A DNA stretch of 64,000 nt from Byssothecium circinans. Its lineage: Eukaryota; Ascomycota; Dothideomycetes; Pleosporales; Massarinaceae. The notes beneath the pieces are model-generated. The model was not told where the DNA came from and ran no database searches. It saw nothing but the letters and a program-made list of their open reading frames with translations. Of the stretch, positions 10,119 through 20,124 are shown piece by piece (within the stretch, counting starts at the first letter, position 1; each line of letters starts with the position of its first letter). The position numbers and the translations under genes are program-made. The stretch spans positions 173,067-237,066 of the forward strand of contig ML977036.1 in assembly GCA_010015675.1 (NCBI GenBank), in the 5' to 3' direction.

Positions 10119-12416
10119 TTACGCAGGCTGACGATGGTGGAACGTCCACGCGATAAGTAACACAGAGCTTTGTTTCCGCTTTGTATCGACTGACTCCTTG
10201 TTAGTTAACTCCTGCAACGCGCACTGGAAACAATCCCAGACAACCTCCACATACAAAAAATCCCTTAGTACCGCCAACGCAACCGCAGTAGTAGCCTTAT
10301 CAGTACTTGCATCGACGAGGAATCTCGCAGGCCAAGCGTCAGGTTTTAAGCCACGCGGTGCAACACTTATCAGCTCCTCCATACTAATCTGACGCCATTG
10401 TTCTTCGGAGTTGGATGGAATGGTTGCTGACCTACAATACTGACCACAACGACAGCTTTTGTATCTTTTCCAGGTTTTGGAGAGTGTCCAAAGGTTGACT
10501 GTCGCTATAGGAAGTCCGTTCCGTCGAATTTTCCATACGACGAGTTGTGGATCCATCTTCCAAAATGGCTCCGGATCCAAGCGAAGAGTGCTCCCATTCT
10601 TGAGATTTTCGGAGGTTCCGAGTGTCTTTAACAATGGTTTCTTCTCGCTTTCTATATTTGTGGCGTTGGAATCGTATCCCCTATCTATGTAGGCACGAAT
10701 GATGCCTCCCTCGTCCGTTGGTATGTTTAACGGCTTACCCCGGAGGAGACGATAGCGCCTATCGTATAACTCACCTCCCACCTCCAGTTGAACCAAGGAC
10801 TCCGATAGCAGAGTGAGACCGCCGATGTGTACGCCGAGGAGAATGCCTCTACGTTGGCTTGCGATGTCCCCCATCTCCGGAAACTTCCAATTGCTCAGAC
10901 TGAAAAACAGGATTGAAAGGGTGATGAGTGGTCTGATTGTTTCAATGCAATCCTTAACGACACGCTCACAAAACGTCTGCAAGAATGCCCGGCTCGCTAG
11001 AAAGGGCAAGAAAAATACGTCCTGATGATATATCTCTTCATCCCTAGGAAGGCTGATGAAACAGCTAACCATCCCATACAAAGTTCCAAGAATGATGGCT
11101 TTCAGCATGTTGCAGTTGTAGTTTCCTTGTATCCAATTTGAAGTTTCTCGCTCTTCCGAAACTTCACCTCGAAGGAAACTGGCTATTAGATCTGGATTCC
11201 AATCGGCCTGGTTCCCTAAGCAAGGGACGTGGTCACCTATCGATGAAAAATGTAACAGGTCGCAGTCGTGTTCCCAACCAGGTGGTTCCATGAAAATCTC
11301 CCACAGTTGTGTGTGAAAGGGGGCGAGTTCGTTTCTCCTGAGACGATTGATGCGATCGTCGGGAGCATCATTCAAGAACTCTTGATATTTTGTACGAGCT
11401 TTTTTGAATGATGAGGCGAAAGCTTCTTGAAACATAGTAACGTCCAGTTTATAGGGCTGTCCAGTAAAGCGGCGAAATGCTAGCACAGGTATTCCCGAAA
11501 TAGGCGTCACGGCTGGACGAACTGAGGGAATCGCTTCGCCGATATGAACAGTGCAAGCAAGGTAGTCGGTGGCAATGTCTGCGCAGGCCACAATGTAGAC
11601 TTCAGGTATTGTCGACGAGCCGAAATGGGGTTGAGAATGAGCGATGTATTTTGCTGCAACGATCTCGAAGCCAAGACTGCCGAGAATAGATGCCATTGAC
11701 CAGGCGCGTATGCTACGCGTTCCATATGTCGTTTGCTTACGCTGAGGTGATGGTGTAAGACACCATTTAAGTACCCCGATGACGAATGGAATCTCGCCTG
11801 TCTGCTCTTTCAAGTTGCTATTCAGTACGTCTTCGAACGGAATTCCAGATAGTTTGTGTTCTTTGGCAGCGACCTGCTGTAAAAGGTAGCCTCGGGTGGC
11901 GTCACAATCTTCCTCCACAGCAACCGACCTGACCCACTCTCTCAATGCGGGGAGGAGAGGGCCATCGTCGAAAGACACTCCAAGATCTTCGAGCTCTCGT
12001 TGGATCAAGGCAAAAGGTATGATCTCACGTAGAATGGCGGTGGTCGCTTCCGTCTCGTAAAGGCATAGAATCGCTGCCGTAATGGCACGTAGACAAGCCT
12101 GGCCTCGATCATTCGGGAGAGCAGTTGACGCCTTCGGAAGAGGAACACAGCGAACTGCGTTATCTTGTACGACGATTCCCGTCATCTTTCCATGTTCGAC
12201 ACGAGCGCGCACGTAAGCCGTATGGTTAAAGGAGCTCGGCGCTGATAACGAACATTGGTGACTTTCGAGAAGATGGACCAGCGATTCGGTGCGCTCCCGA
12301 GCTTTCCACCAGCCGTAAACACCGGTGGCGAGCTGGTAGGCTACCATGAGCTCTCCCGGCCCGATGCTGACTTGTGCGAGCGGACCGGCCCGCTGGACAT
12401 TGAAAGCTAATGCCAT
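10119..12416 (-). CDS. Large hypothetical protein, family not recognised
   Basis: A single open frame gives 765 residues from the ATG at 12416 (MALAFNVQRAG), or 783 from an upstream ATG at 12470. I prefer 12416 because the extra 18 residues are Ser/Pro/Thr-rich leader-like sequence. The protein begins with a short helical segment (GELMVAYQLATGVYGWW) typical of fungal proteins that open with a STAND-like or membrane-proximal helix. It has scattered hydrophobic helices (for example NMLKAIILGTLYGMVSCFISL and LITLSILFFSL) and a cysteine cluster near the C-terminus (CRCGQYC). No catalytic motif was seen. Such long intronless proteins of unknown role are common in Pezizomycotina accessory regions, often beside HET-like genes. 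I assign no function. Confidence 0.7.
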   Translation of the reverse strand: MALAFNVQRAGPLAQVSIGPGELMVAYQLATGVYGWWKARERTESLVHLLESHQCSLSAPSSFNHTAYVRARVEHGKMTGIVVQDNAVRCVPLPKASTALPNDRGQACLRAITAAILCLYETEATTAILREIIPFALIQRELEDLGVSFDDGPLLPALREWVRSVAVEEDCDATRGYLLQQVAAKEHKLSGIPFEDVLNSNLKEQTGEIPFVIGVLKWCLTPSPQRKQTTYGTRSIRAWSMASILGSLGFEIVAAKYIAHSQPHFGSSTIPEVYIVACADIATDYLACTVHIGEAIPSVRPAVTPISGIPVLAFRRFTGQPYKLDVTMFQEAFASSFKKARTKYQEFLNDAPDDRINRLRRNELAPFHTQLWEIFMEPPGWEHDCDLLHFSSIGDHVPCLGNQADWNPDLIASFLRGEVSEERETSNWIQGNYNCNMLKAIILGTLYGMVSCFISLPRDEEIYHQDVFFLPFLASRAFLQTFCERVVKDCIETIRPLITLSILFFSLSNWKFPEMGDIASQRRGILLGVHIGGLTLLSESLVQLEVGGELYDRRYRLLRGKPLNIPTDEGGIIRAYIDRGYDSNATNIESEKKPLLKTLGTSENLKNGSTLRLDPEPFWKMDPQLVVWKIRRNGLPIATVNLWTLSKTWKRYKSCRCGQYCRSATIPSNSEEQWRQISMEELISVAPRGLKPDAWPARFLVDASTDKATTAVALAVLRDFLYVEVVWDCFQCALQELTNKESVDTKRKQSSVLLIAWTFHHRQPA

Positions 12417-12470
12417 CGTTGAGGTGTTTTGCGGTGAGCTGATATAAGGTGAGACTGAATGATCGTACAC

Positions 12471-13107
12471 CTAATGGAATGTTGATTTGAAGGAGATTTT
12501 TGGGGAGGGATGAAAGCTAGGAGGAATTGTTGAACCGAAGATGAAAAGAAATACTGCTGCCTGATCAGACCGGTGAGCCTTTGGCTGGGGGTGCGGGGCA
12601 GGGTAACGCCTTCCTCAACTACCAAATAGGTTTTTGCGAGCCACGAATAACGGCGCCGTAGTGCAATTACAAGTCAGACTTATAGAATTAATGTCGTAGA
12701 GCTCTTAAGCGACTTGTGCGTACCTAGTTAATCTCCCCCATGTTCACGATGCTTACGGCACCACGCTCAAAGCGAAGAATATCCTTCCACCAAGCGTACT
12801 GTAATCGAAAAGAGCGAATTTAGAAATTCGGAAGGACGCCGGATATTGACACAAGAATCAATAAGGCGTCGACCGACGAACCCTCCATCAGCATAGCCCC
12901 TCGTTCCTGTCCATAAACGAACAATACCCGCAACATCACACATGGGGTACGCGAGAGTCGTTGTCAAGGTCTCTGGATTTCTTCTCCATCATGCACACGC
13001 TTAGCCCGAGATAAATGAACAAAGAGACACCAAGAAATATATGCAGCGAAGGGAACCATTTAACATTTTCTCGATCCAGACACCCATGCCTTCGAGACAT
13101 CACATCC
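12471..13107. other. Intergenic region
   Basis: No gene supported. It includes the promoter of the large minus-strand gene and the 3' flank of the secreted Cys-rich gene. The apparent membrane-like frame at 13217-12936 is intron and 3' UTR of that gene read through. Confidence 0.5.
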
Positions 13108-13634
13108 TCAACACTAAAACCATCAGCAACTATTATGAGTATGGCTGCTAGAGACACAAAGCCTACCTTCAACACCGGCGACGGACATCCACCCTGTGTT
13201 TGCTCGTAGCAAGTCATGTCCTGGTAGAACTTGAAGTGGCATTGCTAATCATTCACCGTTAGCGTAAATCCGCTCTATACCGCTCACATCCTTCCCCATC
13301 GTCGTCATTATCTGTCTCCTCCCCCAATACCTCTTCATACACACTTCTCTCCGACCCTATGGTCTTCCCTTCGCAAACTAACCTCATTGGCATTCAACTG
13401 CCCAGCCGGCATCAGCGGCTTCGCGCAATTGCACGTCTTTTTAAACACGGGCGTATGCTCATGATGCTTATTATGTTGGCCCTTGGTCTTCGTTGCGTTC
13501 TTGGATGGGGCGGCGGAGATGGAAGGGAGCGCTGAGCTCATTGCTGTGACGGTGGCTTGGACTTCTGCTGCATCGGCCCAGGGTTGTGGGGAGGCGGCGA
13601 CGACGGTCGCGAAGATGATGGCGATGACACGCAT
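13108..13634 (-). CDS. Small secreted cysteine-rich protein
   Basis: Exons 13634-13383, 13244-13167 and 13113-13108 give 111 residues. The last intron (13166-13114) has a GCTGATG branch and TTTTAG acceptor, and the last exon is just Cys plus stop. There is a signal peptide (about 1-15, MRVIAIIFATVVAA), then an Ala/Ser/Thr-rich stretch, a Lys/His-rich GQHNKHHEH segment, and a Cys-rich C-terminus: CNC, QCHFKFYQDMTCY, GGCPSP and a terminal Cys. Six cysteines would allow three disulphides. The pattern resembles a family of small secreted fungal proteins often listed as candidate effectors. The terminal Cys produced by the final splice supports the model. Intron 1 (13382-13245, 138 nt, GTTAGT donor) is longer than usual. 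Function unknown. Confidence 0.75.
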
Positions 13635-16061
13635 TGTAAATGGTGTGGAGGGTTACGAGGATGCGATGTGGATGGAATCTATTAGAGAGAGAATCGAAGC
13701 CTTGGACACTGGGAAATGTTCAACTGATGGATCGAGAGCGGGTCAAAGGCCAGGAAAAAGACAAGATCTAAAAAAAGTGCGCTGGGAGAGGATGTATATC
13801 CCAAGCACCTCTTTCATCCAGCCTCCGTGACCGCAGCACGCACTACGCGTGTCCATACATTATTGTCTCGGCACTAGACCTGGCTGTACTTGTCCTCTCC
13901 TGCAAAGGACCTCGTAGGCTATGTGCAAGACCTGCGCGGCCTAATTTGTATAAATGGACCTGCATATGTGAGTGCCGACTAGTATATGCATCCGGATAAA
14001 GTGAGATCGCGACATGGTTACATCGCCACACCTGGTCGACGCATCATTGGTTCGCGATCGCACCGCGGAATTCGTACGGAAGGTGTAAGAAGCAACTCTG
14101 CGTGTTAACATGGGAGGTGAGGTATTGCGGCTTGGATACGAACCACGAATGCGGGATTTCGTATGCTACCTGAGCGTCCAAAATGCATGGTGCCAAGTTG
14201 ATACTACTTCAGCCCCGCCCCGCTCCCGTCCCGTCCCATGTGTCCGCAGGCTCCACTAGCATCTCTGTCGAATCCTAGGTTGGGGTTGCACTGCCTGCTT
14301 CACTGCGCTGTTGGCTCTTCGCTTCCAGTGCGGTCAACGCAGGCTCAGTGCCTTCGATAGCGGGCCAGGTCTTCGGGAAAGACATGTGGTCCAATAGCTA
14401 TGGATGTCTATCTCGCAGGCTAAGATGACTATGAGAAATGGGTAGTTGGAGTCGACTCGGATACCGCTATCGAAAGCGTCTGTTTCTGTCAGTCTGTGTG
14501 TTGCGACGTGGGACAAACCGCTTACAGTTCCATGCAAATTTAGAGTTTCCAACCGTACACCAAGAGGGCCAGCGAAGGTGCGGATTTTTCTGAATGATTG
14601 TTGCCTTCATTGTTTGTGCTGGGAAAGCCCATCTCCTGGTTCGCATAGGTGCAGACGGGCAATCACACCGGTCTATCGTCCCTAACCTAATTATCCGAAG
14701 AAAGACAAGAAAAAATGCATTCTCTTTGATCCCTTACCTGAGCACTGACGTTACATGGGCATGAGTGTTGTGACAGTACCGCCAAACTCACCTCTGGTCG
14801 AGCCTCACAATCAGCCGATATCCGAAGACCGAATGGAAGGTTGATACATGAAGTGAGGGAGTACCGAAAGAAGAGGTTGAGGCATTCGAGATTCTCCGAA
14901 TTTTGCTCTCCACGACGCTGTGTCAGTCGCAGCCTCCTTCCGTTGCTCAAATTCTCTGTGGGTGCCTCACCGTGCCCTTATGCCTCGTCAATGGCAATCT
15001 GCTGTTGGCGGTGCGGTCTCTTAAGCGATCCGTACGTGGCCCTCAAGCCTCGCCTTGGGAGGGCTTCGTGGGTCGTGCAGTGAAACAAAATTGCGTGGTT
15101 TGGATGCCGCAGACGCCCGTCTTCAAGATGTGCCTTGTGAAGACAGGCAGTCCACGTCGACAGTTAAAGCCGGCACCCATCCATATAAACAGCCTCATTA
15201 AAGTCATCAACAACTTGTCAAGAGCTCCTATCGTCGTCTTCAAGGGTGATGATCTAGCCGCCGCGCTGCTCAAACCTGCGTCTATCATCATCATGGCAGG
15301 GAGTAGACGTTCTATCTTCAATGTCGGTCCTGGTCCATATATCTCCATCTACGCTGCTTGATCAAGAGCTTTTTCAGAGCTTCGTCTTGCACGGCTCGTT
15401 GGATCGCTCGAGGTGCTGATTGATGGAATGTGGTAGTGAGAGACCCAACTTTGGGGCTGTTTCATCCAACAAACAGGTGAGTGTATGTGCTGAGTGCAAA
15501 GAGGACGGCTGGATGTGTGGGATAGTGACAAAGTAATTGGCGTGGTAGTCAGGTGAAAGAGGAAAGCACGACGAGATGTCCACGGCTAATATGGCAATCG
15601 CGCTCGCAGAGCATGGATACAGAGCAGCGCTTGCCTATTCAGTTTGACCAGTTCGAACAATGTTACACCATGGCAGCCGTCAGGCATTCATTTGCAGACC
15701 GTGAATGGAATTGGTAAGAGCATCGAGGTGCTCAAAGGACAGGCCAGTTGAACGTTGTGTGGCGCAGATGCTGTGCATCTGACATTGCAAAGTAAATAGG
15801 ACGCTCGGGTACGGAATAGCAAGACGGTATAGTGGACTGCGAGATGCTTAGAGAGAGTGTGTGAGGTGAAGGTAAAATTGCAATATGCAAGTTTGTAATA
15901 CAGACATATAAGCTCCAAAGGTATTCTGTTCTAAACCCACATCGTCAAACCGCACAGGATTAAGATGGGCCAGCACAAGATGTCTGTGCCAGACCAAACT
16001 CCAGCCAATGCAACAGCCGCACAACATCCAAGACAATACAGGAACTAACACACAGCGTCCT
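13635..16061. other. Long intergenic region without a supported gene
   Basis: About 2.4 kb. I looked for split genes on both strands and found none I can defend. The plus frame 14903-15361 (152 codons) and the overlapping minus frame 15348-15043 have no recognisable motif and no clear start or splice context. The left part holds the promoter of the secreted Cys-rich gene; the right end holds the 3' UTR of CAP. Confidence 0.45.
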
Positions 16062-17920
16062 TTACCCAGCATGCTCGACGATCTCACTGACCAACTGCCC
16101 GTCCTTGACGAGCGTCCTGATTTGCTCTGGCACGGCGTTTTCCGCAAAGTCGTCATCGGCTGTTGGCAAGTTGATGTTGACGTTCGAGCATTTGCTGGTG
16201 AAAATCTCCGTGTTCAAGGAGTTCTTTGAGAGGTACACGGTGGCGCCGTCTACCTGGTCGAGAAGAAGCGTGGGCAGTGTGTCGATGACTTGGAGCGCAA
16301 ACTTGGGACATTTGATAACGTCCACGGAACTGACGAGTGAGTCGATCACGATGGAAGTCCTCTCGGCGTTATCTATTGAAATTGCGTTCCCTTTACCATT
16401 GATGCGGATAGTAGTGTTTTTGCACCGCGAGATTAGAATGGAGTGGTTCATCTCGGCATCGATTTCGACCATTTCGCTGGGGCTGTCAAAGTGTTCCTGC
16501 AAACTGTTAGTGATACATTTGTGCTCGTGCCGCGAATCAACACACTATTATCCACTTGTTGCCGTCAAGCTCCTTCTTCGGCGGCTTCTTCGTACGCATG
16601 CTTTCTGGCTTCGGCTTCTTCCCTGGGGGTGCCGGGCTCTTACTCCGAAGCGACCCATTGCTGTCGCTTCGAGTAGGCACGGGGGCCTTTGCTCTCAACG
16701 AGGGATTCTTATGCGTCATTTGACTCGTGTCCACCTTCTTCAAGCCTTTCGTCACTGCCTCGCCCTTGTTCAGCTCATCGAACACGGCGCCCATGTCTGC
16801 TGCCGACTTTTTAGGCGCGGGAGCAGCGCCCGGTGGCGGAGGCAGTCCTGGCGGCGGCGGTCCCGGGGGTGGGGGAATACCTCCAGGTGGTGGAGGTGGT
16901 GGAGGGGGTATCCCAGATGCTGATGGGTCTGAGGAGCCGTTCTTGACCTGCTTAGCAGCTTCCTTTGCGTCGATGCCCTCCTTGTTCCATGCGACCGAGG
17001 TGGTGTGGTGCTTCTTTGCGTATTCCGAAAGAGCTTTGAATAGCTTGTAGTAGGCCTGAACCCACTCGACATTCGTCTTCTCCGGCCTGAACATGTTAGC
17101 CTTGCACAAAGCGCCTAGATGAGGTTCCATACTTGTCGCGGTACTCCTTGAGCACCTTGTTGCCGTACATCTGGGCGCCACCAAAGAGCTCGTTGATGTA
17201 TTCGTGGGGCTTGGGGCTTCCTTCCACTGTAACCCATCCCAAAGCCCCAACACCATCAGCGACCATGGCCAAGGGGTCTTTGAGCTGCGGCTCTCGGTTG
17301 CCCTGGCGGATCTCGTCGACCTTCTCCATGGCAGCCTGGAGGTCCTTGAGGATCTCCATGCAAGTCGCGATGTCCGGCTTCTTTGCCTTGGTAGCGATGA
17401 GGAGGAATTCCCTTTGCGCCGAGAAGGCCTGCTGCACGGCTTTTGCCTACTCAAATATTAGATCTCGCCCATGCCATGATACCTTCCCACCATACCTGGC
17501 TGTCGATGACACTGCCCAGCTTGCTGCTCAGATCGGACCATTCCTTCAACTCGGTATTCAGGAGGGTGTCGAAGGCCTCGATGGACGGGGGCAAGCTCTC
17601 GACGGCTTTCGGTGCGGGTGCGCTCGAGGAGGCATTGGCGGAGGTGGAGAGGGAAGGACCTGCTTGGGTCGCGCCGCTGTCGTAGGTAACAGAGGATGAA
17701 GCTATATCTTCAAGTCTCGACGTCGCAGCTTCCAGCCTATGAATGACAGTGGTCAGCACGCTGGTGGTGGTACGTATTGGCCCTCGGCGGCCGAGAAATT
17801 GCTCTTGAGAATCGGCCATGCTCGCAATGATGGCTGGCGTCCATGGCAATGATTCTAGGGGAGCACCCACCTCTTTATAAGCGTCGTGAGGTTGTTCATG
17901 TTGTTTTGTGCCTGTGCCAT
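16062..17920 (-). CDS. Adenylyl cyclase-associated protein (CAP/Srv2)
   Basis: Exons 17920-17871, 17736-17496, 17446-17133, 17086-16546 and 16496-16062 join in frame to 526 residues. CAP binds actin monomers, promotes cofilin-driven actin turnover and links to Ras/adenylyl cyclase signalling. Visible parts in order: the N-terminal MNNLTTLIKRLEAATSRLEDIA coiled coil typical of CAP; the helical HFD domain (AKAVQQAFSAQREFL to EWVQAYYKLFKALSEY); a polyproline block (PPPPPPPPGGIPPPPGP) for profilin/SH3 binding; a WH2-like stretch; and the C-terminal beta-helix CARP domain from GNKWIIEHFDS (family: NKW..EN..), with SILISRCKNTTIRINGKG. Length equals the fungal norm. The first coding exon is only 50 nt and its intron uses a GTGGGT donor. 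The gene is divergent from the MAK32-like gene with 370 bp between start codons. Confidence 0.95.
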
Positions 17921-18290
17921 GTGGCGGGGCGGTTTATGGGAAGAGCAGCCTGGGGGGAGTGACGAGTGACGGGGAGAGCTCGGGGATGGTGCAGATGGCA
18001 TGCACAACGGGCAGGGGCTACGCGCTGTGTGTTGCCTTCTGGAAGCTGAAGAGTTGGAGATAGATGGTTGCACCGCCCTCTAAGATCGATGACACGCTGT
18101 CCAGGAGTGTAGCAAAAGTTAAGACGCAATGGTACAATGGCACAGATGTGAAGCATCAGCCTGCGAACGGTTCAATGTTCTCCTGCATGTTCCATGCGTT
18201 AGCTCGCCAAGGCCGTACCCCAGCAGCCACCACTCATCACTCAACCTACATGCTGGATACTCCAACTTCGGAACAAGAAAGCAACTGAAA

Positions 18291-19460
18291 ATGGCAAACA
18301 ACGCAGGAGATGTCGATTTTTGCACCCTAGGCATGTTCATAATCGGTAATATAGCTCATGAAACTACTACCACTGGCTGTCGCTCAGTATGTTCTAGATG
18401 AGATTGAGTTCCCCCCACCAAAGCCGCCCGTGAAGGACATAATAGGAGGGGCCGGCGCATACTCAGCGCTGGGGGCGCGTCTTCTCTCGCCGCCCCCACG
18501 ATCCACAGCCGTGGGATGGATCGTCGACTGCGGCTCCGACTTTCCACCCGAGCTTCGAGAAACCATCGCTCAGTGGAATACCGGCGTCTTAATTCGCGAA
18601 ACCCCTGACCGACTGACCACCAGGGGGTGGAACGGGTATGGCGAACATGAACATCGAGGTGCGTGTGCGCCAATACTAGAAGGACAAGACGTCATGCATA
18701 CTGATATGTTGCAGCATTCCGTTACACGACCCCAAAACTGCGTCTCGACCACCATGCACTGGCTAACACACAGCTGCTCTGGTCCAAGTCTTTCCATCTC
18801 ATCTGCTCCCCGCTGCGGTGCATTGACCTCGTCGAGAATATTCTAGCGTTGCGCAAGCAATCTGTAAACGCGCCATCTGAAGACCACCCATTGTTTATTT
18901 GGGAACCAGTGCCCGATGTCTGCACGCCCGCAGAGTTGGCCAACACCCTCAAGGCGCTAAAGTACGTCGACGTCGTCAGTCCCAATCATTCAGAGCTCGG
19001 TGACTGTTTCGGCGTGAATACCAATGGAGAGGACCACGTTAACTTTAGGTCAATCGAGAGCCTATGTGATCAGTGGTTACAGAACGGCATTGGTTCGAAT
19101 GGGGAAGGTGGCATCGTCGTTCGCGCTGGTAAAGACGGGTGTCTGGTCGCCCGTCGAGGGTTTCGCAAGTGGCTACCTGCGTATCATCAGTCCGCGGACA
19201 AGGTGGTGGACCCCACTGGAGGGGGCAATGGCTTTCTAGGAGGTTTAGCAATGGGGCTGGTGAGAGGTGGTACGCCTTCAAGCGTCAGTAACCTCGAGGA
19301 GGCTGCGATATGGGGGTCAATTTCGGCCAGCTTTGCCATTGAACAGATCGGAATGCCCGTTCTTTCTAATACTGCAGCTGGCGAGGTGTGGAATGGTGTG
19401 CGTGTCGATGAAAGAGTCTCAGAATTCAAGGAAAGGCTGGATAGATATGTACAGCCTTAG
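18291..19460 (+). CDS. MAK32-like PfkB-family sugar kinase homologue
   Basis: Exons 18291-18345, 18398-18658 and 18715-19460 give 353 residues. The protein opens with FCTLGMFIIDEIEFPP, then GGAGAYSALGARLL (the PfkB substrate-side GG motif), FRYTTPKLRL, SPNHSEL and the C-terminal DPTGGGNGFLGG. This combination matches fungal Mak32, named in yeast for maintenance of the L-A/M killer dsRNA. In canonical ribokinases the last motif is DTxGAGD with Asp as catalytic base; here the position is Asn (GGGN), which I recall as normal for the Mak32 group, so kinase activity is doubtful. Each junction is phase-consistent. The gene converges on the small minus-strand gene that follows, with 53 bp between the stop codons. 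Confidence 0.85.
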
Positions 19461-19513
19461 TGCTCCCAGTACCGCCCAAAGGCCCGCAATCGAATTCCTC
19501 GCTCTTCACCCCT

Positions 19514-19899
19514 CTATTGCCCGCTTTCCCTCTCCTTCTCCTTTATTTTGCGTTCGTGTTCGATGATTTGCTTGCTCCAACTGTGCCATTGTCAGCCACT
19601 GGTGTCTCCTCTTATCCCTCAAGATGTGAGCTCGTACTATCGGCTTGGGAAGAATCTGTTCGGCTCGGGCATCTTGTCGCGGTGCTCTAGCCTTGCGCTG
19701 GCCATCCAAACCATTCCAACGATGCCTGTGAGAACGGCGCCCACAATGGCGGTGTTGGCCTTCCAGTTGGCGGGTTGGGCGTACCAACCGCCGGCCGGCG
19801 ACCAGACGTGCTTTGGGTACCTAGGAAGAGGCTGGTTAGAGATGCAGCCTATGGGCCACTGAGCGCATAGACTTACGGAATCTTTCCTCCTCCACCCAT
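19514..19899 (-). CDS. Small single-span protein, probable mitochondrial complex I accessory subunit
   Basis: A three-exon gene: 19899-19877, 19820-19638 and 19580-19514, 90 residues. Introns are 19876-19821 (GTAAGT...CCTAG) and 19637-19581 (GTACGA...GCTGACA...ACAG). The protein starts MGGGGKIPYPKHVWSPAGGW, has one membrane helix (about residues 30-52), then HRDKMPEPNRFFPSRYWSKQ and a charged helical tail. The size, the Gly/Pro-rich start, the single helix and the C-terminal RYWSKQ..EHE stretch fit a conserved fungal mitochondrial inner-membrane protein that I associate with NADH:ubiquinone oxidoreductase. The gene call is strong because the splice sites join conserved-looking segments across three frames; the complex I assignment is from memory and weaker. 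The divergent neighbour encodes mitoribosomal mL44, which fits a shared mitochondrial promoter. Confidence 0.72.
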
Positions 19900-20124
19900 T
19901 GTGAATTGTAGTTATGCGGTTTCGGTGGTGTTGTGGGTGCTTAAGCTTGAGGCTGCTTGAGTGAGGTAAGGTCGTCGGGATGCGAGGCTAGTCGCTTCCG
20001 TACTAGTAGCTTGGCTGAAATTTTGGGAAGTCGCGATCATCAGAGCTCCCGGCACACACGATCAGCTCATCGTCTTCTGCCGTGTCCTTCTGATCCTTTT
20101 CCTTCTTCTCCGGCTCTGTTCTTA
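19900..20124. promoter_or_regulatory. Compact divergent promoter of two mitochondrial-protein genes
   Basis: Only 225 bp separate the start codons of the complex I-like subunit (19899, minus) and mL44 (20125, plus), so both promoters must lie here. No TATA box is evident. Confidence 0.5.

Noticed and set aside
12936..13217. Apparent 93-aa membrane protein on the minus strand
   Set aside because: Its first part is exon 2 of the secreted Cys-rich gene; the membrane-like part is the translated intron and 3' UTR once the 53-nt intron is recognised.
14903..15361. Plus-strand 152-codon frame, with an overlapping minus-strand 101-codon frame
   Set aside because: No domain, signal peptide, splice context or codon pattern to favour either strand.
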